Below are positions 16,582-17,500 of a DNA stretch of 17,500 nucleotides, piece by piece. Below the pieces are notes generated by a model. It searched no databases. It saw only the letters and a list, made by a program, of their open reading frames with translations, and had not been told where the DNA came from. The translations under genes and the position numbers were made by a program. The stretch's first letter is position 1. Each line of letters begins with the position of its first letter. Location of the stretch: the NCBI GenBank assembly GCA_037447655.1, contig JBBHKE010002994.1, positions 34,345 to 51,844 on the forward strand. Reading direction: 5' to 3'. This DNA is from Zygnema cylindricum. Its lineage: Eukaryota; Streptophyta; Zygnematophyceae; Zygnematales; Zygnemataceae.

Positions 16582-17371
16582 AGGCAGTACGACGCTAAGT
16601 TTTAAAGAAATACGACAGAAAAAAACATGAACTAAGCCACATGGGGCCGTACCCTAAGTTCGCTTAGGGTGCATCTCCATGTAGTTGAAACTTAGAGAAA
16701 CAACTCTGTTTTTTAGCGCAGATCTGGCGTATCTGGATTTCTAGTGTCCCTATATGTAACAACGACATAGTTACTGAAGCGTGTGACGATTGTATACGTT
16801 GACAATGCTCGTGACGGCTGTCAACGTCTACTATTTGTGATGACGCACGTTATTTTTTGTTGCAGCTTGTGAAGTCGCATGAGTTTTCGTGACATTGTAG
16901 ACGTACCGCTTTCTAGCTTGTGTCGTTTCATCGTTGAAGAAGATGCATTTTGCCTTTGCGTCGCTTCTCCGCTCGACGTGAAATGGCATCGAAATATTGA
17001 GAACCCTAGCGAAATAAAATTCGTACCCGGTGCAAACGAACAAAACGTAACAAATTGTGTACTTTGCCTTGTCATACCTGAACGCAAACGGACAAAAAAT
17101 AACAAATTGTGTACCTTTTGCCGTTGATTGAATTAGTTTATTTTTTTTGTAAATTTGTTTACACGTGCTAATACGTGTTCCTATTTGCTTTTTGAACATA
17201 CTTTTTTTTAAAACACATCGTCCCTGTTTTTTAAAGAAAAGTTTGAAAATGACGTTTTTTGGCGTGGCCGTGGGTCGAAGAACATGAGACGACAACATGT
17301 AGTACATTCTAAATTTGACGATGTCGTAAAATGTACTTTTCTTTTTTTCTATTTTTTTGTACGACAGAAAC
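16582..17371 (-). repeat. Array unit U5, inverted, ~790 bp
   Basis: It has the same block order as U4 on the minus strand: the acatggggccgtaccc motif (16645), a second degraded copy of that motif (about 16670), 'tttttagcgcagatctgg', 'gtgacgattgtatacgttgac', the GTPase-like region, and at the far end 'gggtcgaagaacatgagacgac'. It is longer than U2 because of an extra ~75-bp module. Opposed frames of 82-158 codons (16831-17307 minus, 16879-17127 plus) look like chance. Confidence 0.65.
16790..17005 (-). pseudogene. Strongly decayed small GTPase fragment in U5
   Basis: On the minus strand, ggtacgtctacaatgtcacg (around 16887-16906) matches U2 gtacgtctacgatgtcaca and gives Y-N-V-T in place of Y-D-V-T. 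The switch II motif is not recognisable. Called only from alignment with U2. Confidence 0.28.
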
Positions 17372-17500
17372 TTACGCGGTACGGCTCTAATTTTTACAGG
17401 AAAACAACAGAAAAAAACCCTTTACTTAGGCACATGGAGACGCACCTTAAGCTACAATAACATGGGGCCGTACCCTTATAATGGGAAAACTACAGTACAT
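17372..17500 (-). repeat. Start of array unit U6 (runs off the window)
   Basis: It carries aggaaaacaacagaaaaaaacc, a degraded aagggt-type motif at about 17430, and a good one (acatggggccgtaccctta) at 17461-17479, in the same minus orientation as U5. The array therefore continues to the right. Confidence 0.5.

Noticed and set aside
16821-17307. Minus frames of 94 and 158 codons and an opposed plus frame of 82 codons
   Set aside because: They overlap each other, have no domain, and are not kept in the other copies of the same unit.

Overview
The window is plant nuclear DNA made almost entirely of repeats. The evidence for a plant is a Ty3/gypsy chromovirus whose reverse transcriptase, integrase and chromodomain order fits plant elements, a Ty1/copia-type gag-only element, and decay by stop codons that look like C-to-T (or G-to-A) changes, as expected in heavily methylated heterochromatin. 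The species cannot be named from the sequence. I see no intact cellular gene, rRNA, tRNA or CRISPR array.

Three layers are nested. (1) The oldest layer, 1-4522 and 16478-17500, is an AT-rich array of diverged units of about 690 bp. Units run head to tail on the left (U1 about 1960-2584, U2 2585-3272, U3 3273-3950). They then flip at about 3950 and continue in inverted orientation (U4 3951-4522 plus 16478-16581, U5 16582-17371, start of U6). The array is therefore one large imperfect palindrome. Several units share a decayed fragment that resembles a Ran/Rab small GTPase: a clean switch II motif (TAGQERF) and a YDVT-like motif downstream, in shifted frames. Further left are a second inverted repeat (607-799 against 1771-1959), a three-copy tandem repeat of about 75 bp (1626-1843) and short repeats at 1-240.

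(2) Inside U4 sits element A, a Ty3/gypsy chromovirus (4523-16472, plus strand). It has LTRs of 969 and 968 bp (TGTAAC start), a 5-bp target duplication ACAGT, a tRNA-iMet-type primer site and a polypurine tract. The order is gag, protease, reverse transcriptase, RNase H, integrase, chromodomain. All its genes carry stops and frameshifts, so it could move only with proteins supplied from elsewhere, if at all.

(3) Inside element A, between the integrase GPF module and the chromodomain, sits element B (11104-15280), in the opposite orientation. It has LTRs of about 1.18 kb, target duplication AAGTC, and a body of only about 1.8 kb that codes for a copia-type Gag (N-terminal domain, UBN2-like core, one CCHC knuckle, acidic tail) plus an unrecognised C-terminal part. 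There is no protease, integrase or reverse transcriptase. It fits the class of terminal-repeat retrotransposons with a GAG domain (TR-GAG).

The order of events is array, then A, then B. LTR divergence agrees: by eye there are about 12 differences in the first 220 bp of the A LTRs and about 7 in the matching stretch of B. Paralogous array units supply an 'empty site' that confirms the junction of A.
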